Assembly: GCA_028284665.1 (NCBI GenBank)
Contig: JANQRG010000006.1
Span: 1 to 64,000, forward strand
From: Croceivirga sp.
GTDB taxonomy: Bacteria > Bacteroidota > Bacteroidia > Flavobacteriales > Flavobacteriaceae
Reading direction: 5' to 3'
DNA: 64,000 nt
Position numbers and translations under genes: made by a program. The notes under the pieces are model-generated. The model did not search any database. It saw only the letters and a list, made by a program, of their open reading frames with translations, and was not told the DNA's origin. Positions 18,291-28,105 of this stretch are shown in pieces (the stretch's first letter is position 1; each line of letters begins with the position of its first letter).

Positions 18291-18783
18291 GTATAGCAAT
18301 GAAGAGTTCGTCAGCATATCGGCGAAGCTGTTCCATTTGTGGTTTACCTTTAGCCTTGCCCAATCTTCCAAAAGCGTAAAAAGCGAACCAAACAACGATC
18401 AAAAATCCCATTCCTATCAACCAGGGAGTAATATTGTGACCCAGGGAATGCTTAGAGTACGCAAAGATGCCAAGAATAACAAATAACGTGGCCACCCCAA
18501 AATGAAGGAACATAAAAAAGGTCCATAGGGTGGGATTGGGTCCAAATACCCCATGAATAGTACTCTTTCCCTTACTAAAAGAACTGATTTCCAAATGCAA
18601 TTGTGGTGACCAAAAGTTAGTGGCTTCTTTCTTAAATCGAATATAGATGTGTTCATCGATACGGTTAAGCAAAAAGGGGTCTTTCGGCTTCACATCAAAA
18701 GCCGTCTTCAGGATGTCAGGGTCAGTATAGAGCCGAATATCGAACCGAGGTCTCAGAACGATTTCGTTGACTAGGTCGCTCAT
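18271..18783 (-). CDS. Conserved two-TM protein of unknown function
   Basis: A 170-residue protein. Residues 1-85 are polar (MSDLVNEIVLRPRFDI). Two membrane segments follow at ~85-107 and ~118-140, with a cytosolic tail containing EQLRRYADELFIAIQKEHG. I recognise it only as a conserved flavobacterial neighbour of GTPase genes, without a defined function. It is divergent from der with 75 bases between starts. Its last codons overlap the terminator of the gene to the left. Confidence 0.6.
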   Translation of the reverse strand: MSDLVNEIVLRPRFDIRLYTDPDILKTAFDVKPKDPFLLNRIDEHIYIRFKKEATNFWSPQLHLEISSFSKGKSTIHGVFGPNPTLWTFFMFLHFGVATLFVILGIFAYSKHSLGHNITPWLIGMGFLIVVWFAFYAFGRLGKAKGKPQMEQLRRYADELFIAIQKEHGQ

Positions 18784-18835
18784 TATTCATGGGTTAAGTG
18801 TAGAAAAGGTAGCTACTTTTCTTTATAAATAGTAC

Positions 18836-18843
18836 TACTTTTG
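18836..18843 (+). promoter_or_regulatory. -7 promoter box overlapping a false TTG start of der
   Basis: TACTTTTG matches TAnnTTTG exactly. It includes the TTG at 18841 that would give a six-residue extension of Der. Since the box is promoter DNA, the ATG at 18859 is the true start and the leader is at most about ten bases. Confidence 0.65.
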
Positions 18844-18858
18844 CCAAAAATTCAAGAA

Positions 18859-20160
18859 ATGGGAGGCATTGTAGCGATAGTAGGAAGGCCAAATGTGGGA
18901 AAATCCACCCTTTTCAATCGCCTGATCCAACGTCGCGAGGCAATTGTTGATGCGGTAAGCGGGGTTACCCGGGATAGGCATTATGGAAAAAGTGATTGGA
19001 ACGGGAAAGAATTCTCCCTAATAGATACCGGGGGCTATGTGGTAGGCAGCGATGATATTTTTGAGCAGGAGATCGATAAGCAAGTAGAATTAGCTATTGA
19101 CGAGGCGGACGCCCTGGTATTTATGGTGGATGTAGAAGCTGGGGTAACCGGAATGGACGAAGATGTGGCACGTCTGTTACGTAAAGTGGATAAACCCGTT
19201 TTTTTAGTGGTCAATAAGGTGGACAATGCCCAGCGTCAGGCCGATGCCGCTGAGTTTTATGCGCTGGGGCTTGGCGATTACTACACCGTATCCAGCATCA
19301 ATGGCAGTGGCACCGGGGAACTGTTGGATGAATTGGTCAAAGTGCTACCCGATGATGTTGCTGAAGAAGATGAACTACCGCGTTTTGCGGTCGTGGGAAG
19401 ACCCAATGCCGGAAAATCTTCCTTTATTAACGCGCTGATCGGGGAGGATCGATATATCGTTACCGACATTGCCGGCACCACAAGAGATAGTATTGATACC
19501 CGATATAACCGGTTTGGATTTGAATTCAATTTGGTAGATACCGCTGGAATTCGGCGTAAAGCAAAAGTAAAAGAAGACCTCGAGTTTTATTCGGTCATGC
19601 GCTCTGTACGGGCCATTGAACATTGCGACGTTTGTATCCTGATCTTCGATGCAACCCGAGGGTTTGATGGCCAGGTACAAAACATTTTCTGGCTGGCGCA
19701 GCGAAACCACAAGGGAGTCGTGATCCTGGTCAATAAATGGGACCTGGTGGAAAAAGAAACCAACTCTGTGAAAACGTACACCGAGATCATAAAAAAACAA
19801 ATCGAACCCTTTGTAGATGTACCGATCATCTTCATTTCGGTAGTAAACAAGCAACGCATTTTCAAAGCTATTGAAACCGCAGTAGCTGTGTATCACAACC
19901 GTAGCAAGAAAATAAAGACGCGAGCGCTTAATGATGTAATGCTTCCGATCATCGAAAAAAACCCTCCTCCGGCGTACAAGGGGAAATACGTTAAGATCAA
20001 GTTTTGCACACAATTGCCTACCCCATATCCTCAATTTGCTTTTTTCTGCAACTTACCGCAGTATGTTCGGGATCCCTACAAGCGGTTTTTGGAAAATCAG
20101 TTACGGAAGAATTTTGATTTTACGGGGGTGCCAATAACGGTGTATCTACGCAAGAAATAA
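18859..20160 (+). CDS. der: GTPase Der (EngA), 50S ribosome assembly
   Basis: A double GTPase of 433 residues required for large-subunit assembly. The first G domain has GRPNVGKS at residues 9-16, DTGG and NKVD. The second has GRPNAGKS near 180, DTAGIRRK and NKWD. The C-terminal KH-like domain ends YLRKK. The ATG at 18859 ([16 protein letters not shown]) is chosen because Der proteins begin just before G1 and because the upstream TTG lies inside the -7 promoter box. The short or absent leader matches era. It is followed by a 320-base gene-poor gap. Confidence 0.97.
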   Translation: MGGIVAIVGRPNVGKSTLFNRLIQRREAIVDAVSGVTRDRHYGKSDWNGKEFSLIDTGGYVVGSDDIFEQEIDKQVELAIDEADALVFMVDVEAGVTGMDEDVARLLRKVDKPVFLVVNKVDNAQRQADAAEFYALGLGDYYTVSSINGSGTGELLDELVKVLPDDVAEEDELPRFAVVGRPNAGKSSFINALIGEDRYIVTDIAGTTRDSIDTRYNRFGFEFNLVDTAGIRRKAKVKEDLEFYSVMRSVRAIEHCDVCILIFDATRGFDGQVQNIFWLAQRNHKGVVILVNKWDLVEKETNSVKTYTEIIKKQIEPFVDVPIIFISVVNKQRIFKAIETAVAVYHNRSKKIKTRALNDVMLPIIEKNPPPAYKGKYVKIKFCTQLPTPYPQFAFFCNLPQYVRDPYKRFLENQLRKNFDFTGVPITVYLRKK

Positions 20161-20226
20161 GGGGTTTAGAAAATCATACTGTCAGCCTCTAAGGAATCAA
20201 TGATGTGCTTGGTTATGTCATGATGA

Positions 20227-20361
20227 GCGGCATCAAGTCCGAAGGGCAAAAGTGTAATTGATGTTTCAATTGAAAAACGGTTCTCTTATACTGAGGATGC
20301 CATAAAATCACTAAATGAAGAGGAAAGGAAGTCTATGTCTAAAACTTTAAAAAAATCATGA
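20227..20361 (+). pseudogene. Possible C-terminal relic of an unidentified gene
   Basis: A 44-codon open frame without a start codon encodes SPKGKSVIDVSIEKRF followed by SYTEDAIKSLNEEERKSM and a lysine-rich end. The amphipathic, charged composition looks like real protein, while the bases on either side are non-coding. It may be the tail of a gene whose front has been deleted. I cannot name the family. The remaining bases up to 20479 show no clear structure. Confidence 0.3.
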
Positions 20362-20479
20362 TGTCCATTGCTGATGAAACTTGACTTCCACTTTGAATAA
20401 AACTCCTAATACTATCTAAAAATGTTGGTATTACAGTAAGATTATTGATATTTTCCTAGGAACAAACCCTTTCCGGACC

Positions 20480-22765
20480 ATGAAAAAAAACCTCCTCCTA
20501 GGCATCTTCTTTTTTACGATGGTTTTTGTTCTTGGTCAGCCCTCTGAAGCTTTCAATGGTCCACTAGAAAACATTCACCTTCATTTAAATAAAACTTCCT
20601 TTTTACAAGGGGAAAGGTTGTGGTTTAAGGCCTATGTACAGAACCAAAACACCAAACTTCCCCCTTTGGAGACCTCCAATCTACATGTAGGCATTTTTAC
20701 GGATAATGGAGAAGAAGTAAAACGCAAACTGTTTTTGGTAGAGAACGGCATGGCCCAAGGCGACTTTGCCATCGATTCCACTTTAGTGGAAACTGAATAC
20801 GTTGTTCTGGCCTGGACGAATTACATGCGCAATTTTAAGGAATTGGAACCATTTCGTCAGCGCATAATGATTTTAAGGGATGTTAAGGAAGCAGAAACAA
20901 AAGAGGGGGGTATGACCATTTCGGTGTATCCAGAAGGGGGGCAGTTGATTGCAGGTACCTATAATAGCATCGGTATTTTGATTAGCAATAGCCTTGGTCA
21001 AGGGGTAAAGGTCAACGATTTAGATCTGGTTGATGAAAAAGGTGAAGTACTTCGAAAAAAGATTGCTACCAATAGCTTGGGTATGGGTAAAGTAAGTTTT
21101 GTGGCTGAATCTGGTGACGCCTATTATTTGCAACGACAAAGATCGGATGGGATAATGATAAAGGCAAAACTGCCACCATTAGTGAGCGGACAGTTCGGTA
21201 TTCGTGTAGACAACAAGGAAGCCGACAAAGTACGAATAGAAATGATCGGTTCCGAAGCCCTTTTTAAAGCGAATGACGGGGAGTACTTCAGCCTGGCCGT
21301 TTATCAGGACGAGTTTATCGGGTTCGAGAATTTTGAAGTCAATGCAGATAAACCTGTTATCTGGTTTCCGCGTGAGCAGATGCCTTATGGGGTAGTAACC
21401 GCAGTGTTATTTGATAAGGAATTGAGACCTGTTTCTCATCGCATGTTCTTTAACCATAAAGACGATATCGTGATGACGGACCTTGAAATTGATCACTGTT
21501 TGACAAAATGGGGAGATTCCATCCAAATCGATGTGCTACTTCCACCGAGCGCAGAATTGATATCCAATATAAGCCTATCAGCCCTTCCGCTATCCAGTAG
21601 GGCGAATAATCCCAACAATTCCATCATCTCTTCGTTTTTGGTCAACCCTTATGTTGTGAAGGGCATTCAAAATCGATACTATTTTGAGGTAGATGACAGG
21701 CAACGACGTTTTGAGCTGGACCAGCGTTTGTTGATAGAGGGTTGGGGGAAGTATGAGTGGGATTCTAGGAAATGGGAGGAGCGAAAGCTGGAGTTCGAAA
21801 TGGAAAAGGGCATTCCCATTTCAGGAAGGATTATGGACGCCAATCTAAATTACGAAAACCAAGTGCTACTACATACCGATCTATCCAGGGCATTCGAATA
21901 TGTGGAATTGGAAGCAGGAAGGACGTTTGATCATAGCATGAATCTGTTTGAAGGGGATTCCCTGAGCTTTAGCCTAATCGGTTCAGGGGGCAATCTTAGA
22001 AAACCAAAAGTGGTATTCGAGCTGCAAGAAGACGTTATGGAAGTCATGAATGTAGGACCTTGGTTGAATCCGCAAACCCTACAAACTGTTAAAGACGATT
22101 ACGGGGAAACCATTTTCGACCAGCCTCTTGATTTGGATAAGCGAACTATCGCTTTAGATGAGGTCACCGTATCCGATAGAAGGAGAGCTGATAATTCTTT
22201 TCAAATTACACCTTTTGTAGAAGGCCGGTTGATTGGTGAAGAGGAAATTAAAAGGTACCCTTCCTTAGTTGGATATATTGCGAGATTGGGTTTTTCAGCG
22301 GGTAATCCGGTTCGTCAAACCGGTTATCCCAGAGGACCTGTTCCTGTATTTGTAGATGGTGTTATTGCTAGTTATCAAGAATGGGTGGGGATTCCTCTCC
22401 GTAATGTCGCAAATGTTGTTTTCAGCAAAAATCATGTATACCGTCCCTTTATATCTATAACCCTAAATAGTGATTACATTTCATCCGAACGGCGTGATCA
22501 ATTTATCAAGTTTGCCATTGAAAAGGGCTATGCCCGACCGCGGAACTACTTCGCCCCAGATTATCCTGATTATACCAGTAACATTTTCAAAAAATACGGT
22601 GTTTTGGATTGGAAGCCTAACGTAATTGTAGGAAATGAAATCCCCACATCCATTACCGTTCCCTTAAAAAATCAAAATGGGGTGCTATTGTTTATTGAAG
22701 GTTTGGTATCCGACGGAAGTTTGATTTCTCAAAAAGTAGAAGTGCAATTACCCGAAGCTAGATGA
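20480..22765 (+). CDS. Exported MG2/TonB-plug-like protein, paralogue 1
   Basis: A 761-residue protein with a signal peptide (residues 1-19, FVLGQ). Residues ~30-130 form a macroglobulin-type beta domain with the motif LHLNKTSFLQGERLWFKAYV, typical of a large Bacteroidota family whose members pair MG2 domains with a TonB-receptor-like plug. Residues ~590-680 resemble that plug (PVFVDGVIASYQEWVGIPL). There is no beta-barrel, so it is not a transporter. The next gene is a full-length paralogue overlapping by four bases (ATGA), so the pair is translationally coupled and may form a heteromer. A surface or periplasmic role is inferred. Confidence 0.8.
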   Translation: MKKNLLLGIFFFTMVFVLGQPSEAFNGPLENIHLHLNKTSFLQGERLWFKAYVQNQNTKLPPLETSNLHVGIFTDNGEEVKRKLFLVENGMAQGDFAIDSTLVETEYVVLAWTNYMRNFKELEPFRQRIMILRDVKEAETKEGGMTISVYPEGGQLIAGTYNSIGILISNSLGQGVKVNDLDLVDEKGEVLRKKIATNSLGMGKVSFVAESGDAYYLQRQRSDGIMIKAKLPPLVSGQFGIRVDNKEADKVRIEMIGSEALFKANDGEYFSLAVYQDEFIGFENFEVNADKPVIWFPREQMPYGVVTAVLFDKELRPVSHRMFFNHKDDIVMTDLEIDHCLTKWGDSIQIDVLLPPSAELISNISLSALPLSSRANNPNNSIISSFLVNPYVVKGIQNRYYFEVDDRQRRFELDQRLLIEGWGKYEWDSRKWEERKLEFEMEKGIPISGRIMDANLNYENQVLLHTDLSRAFEYVELEAGRTFDHSMNLFEGDSLSFSLIGSGGNLRKPKVVFELQEDVMEVMNVGPWLNPQTLQTVKDDYGETIFDQPLDLDKRTIALDEVTVSDRRRADNSFQITPFVEGRLIGEEEIKRYPSLVGYIARLGFSAGNPVRQTGYPRGPVPVFVDGVIASYQEWVGIPLRNVANVVFSKNHVYRPFISITLNSDYISSERRDQFIKFAIEKGYARPRNYFAPDYPDYTSNIFKKYGVLDWKPNVIVGNEIPTSITVPLKNQNGVLLFIEGLVSDGSLISQKVEVQLPEAR

Positions 22766-25050
22766 GACAACAACTACTCGTAGTGCCAGTACTTTTTTGT
22801 GTTTTGCTGTCCACGGGCCAGCGGAATCCTGAACCCTGGGAGAACATCCACCTGCATTTCAATAAGACTACTTTTTTAAAAGGGGAACGACTGTGGTTTG
22901 CCGCCTATATACAGGACCAGAAAACACAGAGACCTTCCCTGGCCACTACCAACCTGCACTTAGGCATTTATTCAAAAGACGGAAAAGAGATCAAACGAAA
23001 ACTACTGTATGTAGAAAATGGGACCTCTCAGGGTGATATCGCCATTGATTCCACCTTTACAGGAGAAGAATACACCGTTCTAGCCTGGACCAAGTATATG
23101 CGGAATTTTCCCAAACTCCAACCGTATGGCCAAAATATTAAAGTGCTGGATGGAGATTTTTTGGGCACGGAGGAATTGAATAGTGATATTGAAATAGCGG
23201 TTTTTCCTGAGGGTGGAGTATTTATTGAAGAGGCCTATAACCAAATTGGGATTAGGGTTACCGATGGTCTGGGTAGAGGGGTAGCTTTAAACGATTTGGA
23301 GCTCGTGGACAGTAACGGGAAAGTCCTTCGTTCTAAAATTACTACCAATAGACTTGGACAAGGAAAAACAGGTCTCTTACCAGAGCAAGATAAGACCTAT
23401 AGCCTCCGATTAAAATACCGTTCCAACACCGTTGTATCTAAAAAAATACCCAAAGCTATTCCTGAGCACATTGGAATGAATGTGGAAAATAACGGTAAAG
23501 AAAAGATCTTATTTAAGTTAGTAGCCGCGGAGGAGACCCTCAAAAAAGAGGCGGGCGCTTCCTTTTCCCTGGCCATATACCAAGACGATTTTGTGGTGTT
23601 TGAAGAAGTCCCAATTGACGAAGATAAAACGGTTGTGGCGTTGAACCGAACGGCACTTCCCTATGGGTTAAATACGGCAGTACTTTTGAATGATAGCCTG
23701 GAACCTGTAGCCTGGCGGATGTTCTTTAATCATAGGAAACAGCAAAACCGGAGGCAGACGGTAGTTGTGGAACATTGCCTTTCGGAATTTGGCGATTCCC
23801 TCCAGGTGGACCTGATATTGCCGGAAGCCGTGGAAGATGAAATGCAGGCAAGTTTATCTGTACTTCCCGAGGCCGCAAGTGGATACAATCCCGCGCAATC
23901 CATTATCTCATCCTTTCTGGTGCAACCCTATTTGAAACAACAATTACCTAATGGCCGATATTATTTTCAAGATATCAACCGGCGTAAACGCTATGAGTTG
24001 GACAAACAGTTGCTGATAGAAGGTTGGGGAAAATACGATTGGGATACCAGAACCTTAGAAAAAGCAAAACTGGAATTTGAGATGGAGACGGGGATCCCTA
24101 TCCGGGGAAAAGTTATAGATGCAAATTTAACAGAAGAACAACAGGTGTTTCTTTTTTCTCAACAATTTGGGGATAAACACTATGCTGACCTGGTAAGGGG
24201 AAAGGACTTTAGTGTTGTGATGAGATTATTTGAAAATGATTCTTTGGGGGTTAGTGTGATAGGAAAAAAGGGAAAGTTGAGAAAGCCTAAGGCTGAACTC
24301 GGATTCACGGTGGCCGTCCAACCGGATTTGGATGTTTCCAATTGGTTAGCGTTTGATCAAATCAATCGATTACCAGAAAAACCACCGGAAACAAGCCAAG
24401 TTTTTGATTTAAGTGAGCGTATTATCGCTTTAGAGGAAGTTACTGTAACCGAAAAGGCTTTGGTAGCTAATAAATATCAATTTACAGCCGCCATTGAAGG
24501 CAGACAAATACGGGATGAGGATATCAAAAAGTATCCCTCGGTGCTCAATTACTTCCGAAAATTAGGCTTTAGGGTAACGGTTGGAAATGGTCAGGTTGTG
24601 GTGCAGTCTTATAACTCCCCTTATCCAGTGGCTCCTGTAAGTATTAATGGGATGCCTGCTACTGCAGTGGAACTCATGAATATGCCGCTGTCAAGCGTAC
24701 AATTTGTAACCTATAACAAATCCTGGTTAAGCCCATTTATTGCGATTTCAATAAATCCCAATTACGTTGCTCCTGAAAATAGGAATAGGTTCATAAAATT
24801 CGCTATTGAAAATGGCTATGTCCGGCCGCAGGAATACTTCGGTGCCAACTATCCGGATTACAATTCGGCACTGTTCAAGAGCTTTGGTGCGTTGGATTGG
24901 AAGGCGAGTTTACGGATTACTCCCGATATTCCTACTTCAATTAGGGTCCCCCTACACCACCAAAAAGGGGTAAAGCTCTATTTGGAAGGAATGGGAAAAA
25001 AGGGGGGTCTGGTAAGTATATCAAAGGAGATTGTTATAGATTCGGAATAA
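22762..25050 (+). CDS. Exported MG2/TonB-plug-like protein, paralogue 2
   Basis: A 762-residue paralogue of the preceding protein, almost equal in length and similar throughout: LHFNKTTFLKGERLWFAAYI, LLIEGWGKYDWDTR, IPIRGKVIDAN, and a plug-like C-terminal part with PVAPVSINGMPATAVELMNM. The signal peptide is residues 1-19 (LLSTGQ). The ATG overlaps the previous TGA by four bases. The strongest conservation between the two lies in the MG2 motif, the LLIEGWGKY segment and the C-terminal ~150 residues ending in PTSIRVPL. That pattern suggests duplication followed by divergence with the fold kept. Confidence 0.8.
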   Translation: MRQQLLVVPVLFCVLLSTGQRNPEPWENIHLHFNKTTFLKGERLWFAAYIQDQKTQRPSLATTNLHLGIYSKDGKEIKRKLLYVENGTSQGDIAIDSTFTGEEYTVLAWTKYMRNFPKLQPYGQNIKVLDGDFLGTEELNSDIEIAVFPEGGVFIEEAYNQIGIRVTDGLGRGVALNDLELVDSNGKVLRSKITTNRLGQGKTGLLPEQDKTYSLRLKYRSNTVVSKKIPKAIPEHIGMNVENNGKEKILFKLVAAEETLKKEAGASFSLAIYQDDFVVFEEVPIDEDKTVVALNRTALPYGLNTAVLLNDSLEPVAWRMFFNHRKQQNRRQTVVVEHCLSEFGDSLQVDLILPEAVEDEMQASLSVLPEAASGYNPAQSIISSFLVQPYLKQQLPNGRYYFQDINRRKRYELDKQLLIEGWGKYDWDTRTLEKAKLEFEMETGIPIRGKVIDANLTEEQQVFLFSQQFGDKHYADLVRGKDFSVVMRLFENDSLGVSVIGKKGKLRKPKAELGFTVAVQPDLDVSNWLAFDQINRLPEKPPETSQVFDLSERIIALEEVTVTEKALVANKYQFTAAIEGRQIRDEDIKKYPSVLNYFRKLGFRVTVGNGQVVVQSYNSPYPVAPVSINGMPATAVELMNMPLSSVQFVTYNKSWLSPFIAISINPNYVAPENRNRFIKFAIENGYVRPQEYFGANYPDYNSALFKSFGALDWKASLRITPDIPTSIRVPLHHQKGVKLYLEGMGKKGGLVSISKEIVIDSE

Positions 25051-25137
25051 GTACAGTGTCCGTAGAACTTTATCAATTTTTTAATAAAGGGCCGGTGAGG
25101 CGTTCCCTATCTTTAAAACAAACAAAACCTATCCATC

Positions 25138-25569
25138 ATGAAACATTCCATTCTTTTATTGGCATTGGCCATTTTCTCAATTCCGTTTTCCCAGGCGCAG
25201 GAATCCGATTATCAATTGGTAGCCAAAACAGTAAATTATTATTTAGAAGGTGGCACTAACAATGACTACGCTACCTTAAAAAAAGCATTTCACGAGACAG
25301 CTACCATGAAATACATCACTAATGAGGGCTATAAAGAGGTGAATGCGCTTGAGTTCTTTTCCAGAATGGATGCCTCCAAACCCAAGCAAAACCGCATTAC
25401 CCGCATTGCCAACATAACAGTTTCCGGTCATGCAGCCAGTGCCCAATTGGAAATAGAGTATCCTACCTTTAGCTTTATAGACTTTATGAACCTGCTAAAA
25501 GTGGATGGCGAATGGAAGATTGTAAATAAGATTTTTTACCGCAAACCTGCCATGCCTTTGGAGCAGTGA
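25138..25569 (+). CDS. Secreted NTF2-like (lumazine-binding type) protein
   Basis: A 143-residue protein with a signal peptide (residues 1-20, cleavage after SQAQ). The mature part is a small NTF2-like fold, with the helical start DYQLVAKTVNYYLEGG, FHETATMKYI, and the closing strands LLKVDGEWKIVNKIFYRKP. It matches the putative lumazine-binding family of Bacteroidota. It follows the MG2 pair in the same direction after 87 bases. Ligand and role are unknown. Confidence 0.75.
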   Translation: MKHSILLLALAIFSIPFSQAQESDYQLVAKTVNYYLEGGTNNDYATLKKAFHETATMKYITNEGYKEVNALEFFSRMDASKPKQNRITRIANITVSGHAASAQLEIEYPTFSFIDFMNLLKVDGEWKIVNKIFYRKPAMPLEQ

Positions 25570-25612
25570 TATTTGTTCGGATAATAGGGAGCAGCTATCG
25601 GATGATTTGCGT

Positions 25613-27262
25613 TTAATCCCTTTGATCACCATTCACAGTAGCCACCTTTTTAGTTTGCATGAGGTCTTTTACAATGTTGGTTCCCAGAAGTGTGGATGCG
25701 GTTATAAATCCTGCAAAGAGTGCACCGGCAACACCACAGGTTACAATATCCTGACCGGTCAGGTAAAGATTTTTGATCGGTGTTCTGGGCTGGAGAAACC
25801 GCTGTTTGTACCGTTCGGGATTATGATCTATTCCGTATAGCTCACCTTTATCATAGTTCATAAAGTGTTGGGTAGTAATCGGACTTGAAAGCTCGTAATA
25901 ATCAACTTTCCCCTGCAGCTGTGGTTCTTTTTGGTAAAGTTCGGCCAGAAGTCGTTGTGCTATTTTTTCTTTTAGCTGTTCATAGTCTTCCCCCCGTTTT
26001 TTCCATGAGGTCCCCTGCCAATTTTGGAAAACAGCGTAAGGCATGGCCGTAATAATATCTATTGTGCTCTTATCGGGATAGCGTTGCTCCCAACTGGGAT
26101 CCTTTGCCGAAGGAAATGAGATATACACTACCGGAAAGGGTTGTTCTATGTCTTTTTCGAATCGGGCTACACAACCGTCGTGGTCCAGATCATCCGGGTA
26201 GATCCAATAATTGGCCTTAGGTAATTGTAGTTCTTTTGGCGAACCATTTAAGCCAATGTACAGACTTACATGGGCAACAGAAGGGGTAACATTTTTAATT
26301 ACTTCATTCAGGCTGTGCCTATTTATAACGTTTTTTGGGAGTAATTTTTTATAGGTATTCATAACACCAGCACCACTTATAATGGTATCCCCGGTAAATA
26401 TCTTACCATCTGTTAGTGCTACTCCAGTTGCCTTGCCGTTTTCAATACAAATTTTAGATACCTCGGCATTGGTCAAGATGCTACCCCCAGCTGCGGCAAT
26501 TACAGGGGCAATAGTGCCTACAATTTGAGCAGATCCTCCGACCGGAAAATAGCCTCCCTGAAGATAGTGCTTAACAACAGAAACGTGCATAGCAAAACTG
26601 CTTTGCGATGGTGGTAGGCCATAATCACCATACTGTCCGGTCAATACCTTGATTAATTCTTTATTGGAAGTTAAGGTTTGTAAGACTGAAAGTGTGCTTT
26701 GAGTGGCATACCTCAAGTAGGACTTCCGCATTTTTTTTCCAAAAAGCTTTTGTATCAGTACCGGCATAGCCTTTTCGGCAAAATAAGATCTGCTGGCTTT
26801 TGACACGGTAAAAACCAAATCCAAGTAAGCATCAATGGCGTGTGCCTCTTTTGGAAAGTACTTTTTTAAGGTGTTTTTGAAATTGTTTACCCCCTTAGGA
26901 AAATCATACGTTTTCTCGCCAATGACAATGCGATCATAGACCTCACCCATATCAGCCCATTGCAGCTGACCATCCGAAACATAGTCGAACATTTTCTTTA
27001 GTACCCCATTTTCTCTATGAACTTCCCCAATATAGTGTATGCCCACGTCCCATTCGTAACCCCTGCGCTTAAAAATGTGGGTGTACCCTCCAGGAGTATA
27101 ATGCCGTTCTAGAAGCAATACTTTCTTGCCCGCTTTTGCCAGGCAAGCCCCCGCTGCAAGGCATCCCATGCCTGACCCTATTAAGACAACATCATAGTGG
27201 TCAGCAACAGTATGTTTCTTTTTATAAGATTGTACGATAGCGAGTTGTATTTGGCGAATAAG
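25613..27262 (-). CDS. FAD-dependent phytoene desaturase/RetSat-like oxidoreductase, start unresolved
   Basis: The frame encodes a protein of about 520-545 residues like all-trans-retinol 13,14-reductase and carotenoid desaturases: the FAD site VVLIGSGMGCLAAG, LLLERHYTPGGYTH, WDVGIHYIGEV, and the closing LYLTGQDIVTCGVAGALF. The first ATG in frame (27169) lies inside the dinucleotide-binding motif and would remove its first strand. The frame continues upstream, with protein-like sequence (AIVQSYKKKHTVADHYD), to a stop at 27263-27265, but without ATG, GTG or TTG. Possible starts are ATC at 27238, ATA at 27250 or ATT at 27259, or the front is disrupted. Coordinates span the open frame. Confidence 0.75.
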   Translation of the reverse strand, partial: LIRQIQLAIVQSYKKKHTVADHYDVVLIGSGMGCLAAGACLAKAGKKVLLLERHYTPGGYTHIFKRRGYEWDVGIHYIGEVHRENGVLKKMFDYVSDGQLQWADMGEVYDRIVIGEKTYDFPKGVNNFKNTLKKYFPKEAHAIDAYLDLVFTVSKASRSYFAEKAMPVLIQKLFGKKMRKSYLRYATQSTLSVLQTLTSNKELIKVLTGQYGDYGLPPSQSSFAMHVSVVKHYLQGGYFPVGGSAQIVGTIAPVIAAAGGSILTNAEVSKICIENGKATGVALTDGKIFTGDTIISGAGVMNTYKKLLPKNVINRHSLNEVIKNVTPSVAHVSLYIGLNGSPKELQLPKANYWIYPDDLDHDGCVARFEKDIEQPFPVVYISFPSAKDPSWEQRYPDKSTIDIITAMPYAVFQNWQGTSWKKRGEDYEQLKEKIAQRLLAELYQKEPQLQGKVDYYELSSPITTQHFMNYDKGELYGIDHNPERYKQRFLQPRTPIKNLYLTGQDIVTCGVAGALFAGFITASTLLGTNIVKDLMQTKKVATVNGDQRD

Positions 27263-27307
27263 TTACGGTTTTCTAGTTTCCAAATTCTAAGGCAAGTAAA
27301 AAACAAT

Positions 27308-28105
27308 TTACCACCCTCCGGAGGCGCCACCCCCGCCAAAGCCGCCGCCGCCAAAACCGCCACCAAAACCACCTGAGCCGAAGCCACCGCCGCCAAAACC
27401 GCCACCGGAAGAGCCTTTATAGCCGCCCCTTCCCATGTTACTTAAGATGATCATATCCCAAATATCCAGTCCGGATCCCCTACGGCCACCACGGTGGTTA
27501 CCGCCGCCACGATTTTTCCTGCTGATCAGGATGATTACAATGATAAAGAAGATGATAAAGGGTAATAGGCGCCCTAATGGAAAGCTTCCATCCTTGCCAA
27601 AGGTACGGTCTTCTTCAAATTGGCCGGTGAGTACCTGGAAAATGGCATCCGCCCCGGCATCGAGCCCACCGTAATAGTCGCCTTGCTTGAATTCCGGGAT
27701 AATTACCTGTTCTATGATCCGTTTGCTCATGAGATCTGTCAAAAATTCTTCTACGCCATAGCCCGTATTGATCGCTATCCTTCGATCGTCTCTGGCAAGT
27801 AGGATCAGAATACCGTTGTCCTCATCCGCTTGACCAATACCCCATTTTTCTCCCCATTGTGCGCCCAGGTAATTGATGTTTTCCCCATCGGTAGAACGGA
27901 TTATAGCAACAACAATTTGTGTTGAAGTACTATCTGCATAGCGGATCAGTTTTTGCTCCAACTGACTTTTTTCCGAGGGGCCAAGTAGGTTGATGTAATC
28001 GTAGACACTAGTTTGCCCTTCCGGCTTGGGCGGAATCTCAAACTGCCCCCATGCCAGGGAAACCACAAAAAGTGATACTAAAAGACTACCCTTTGGAAAC
28101 CGCAT
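27308..28105 (-). CDS. TPM-domain protein with glycine-rich tail
   Basis: A 265-residue membrane protein. Signal peptide at residues 1-20 (LAWGQ), TPM (thylakoid/phosphatase-modulator) domain at ~30-165 with VYDYINLLGPSEKSQLEQKL and INTGYGVEEFLTD, a membrane helix at ~180-198, and a C-terminal tail of about 60 residues that is mostly Gly with regular Phe (GGGFGGGGFG). The tail is usual in this family. It is the third gene of lemA-TPM-TPM, overlapping the preceding gene by 20 bases. The trio resembles LemA/YgcG systems linked to envelope homeostasis, but the function is not established. Confidence 0.88.
   Translation of the reverse strand: MRFPKGSLLVSLFVVSLAWGQFEIPPKPEGQTSVYDYINLLGPSEKSQLEQKLIRYADSTSTQIVVAIIRSTDGENINYLGAQWGEKWGIGQADEDNGILILLARDDRRIAINTGYGVEEFLTDLMSKRIIEQVIIPEFKQGDYYGGLDAGADAIFQVLTGQFEEDRTFGKDGSFPLGRLLPFIIFFIIVIILISRKNRGGGNHRGGRRGSGLDIWDMIILSNMGRGGYKGSSGGGFGGGGFGSGGFGGGFGGGGFGGGGASGGW

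Noticed and set aside
19375-20034. A 219-codon minus-strand frame inside der
   Set aside because: It has no recognisable protein features, and the sense frame is the conserved GTPase Der, so it is a shadow frame.
27308-27430. GCC/ACC-rich repeats on the plus strand
   Set aside because: They are the Gly codons of the TPM protein tail on the minus strand, not a separate repeat element.
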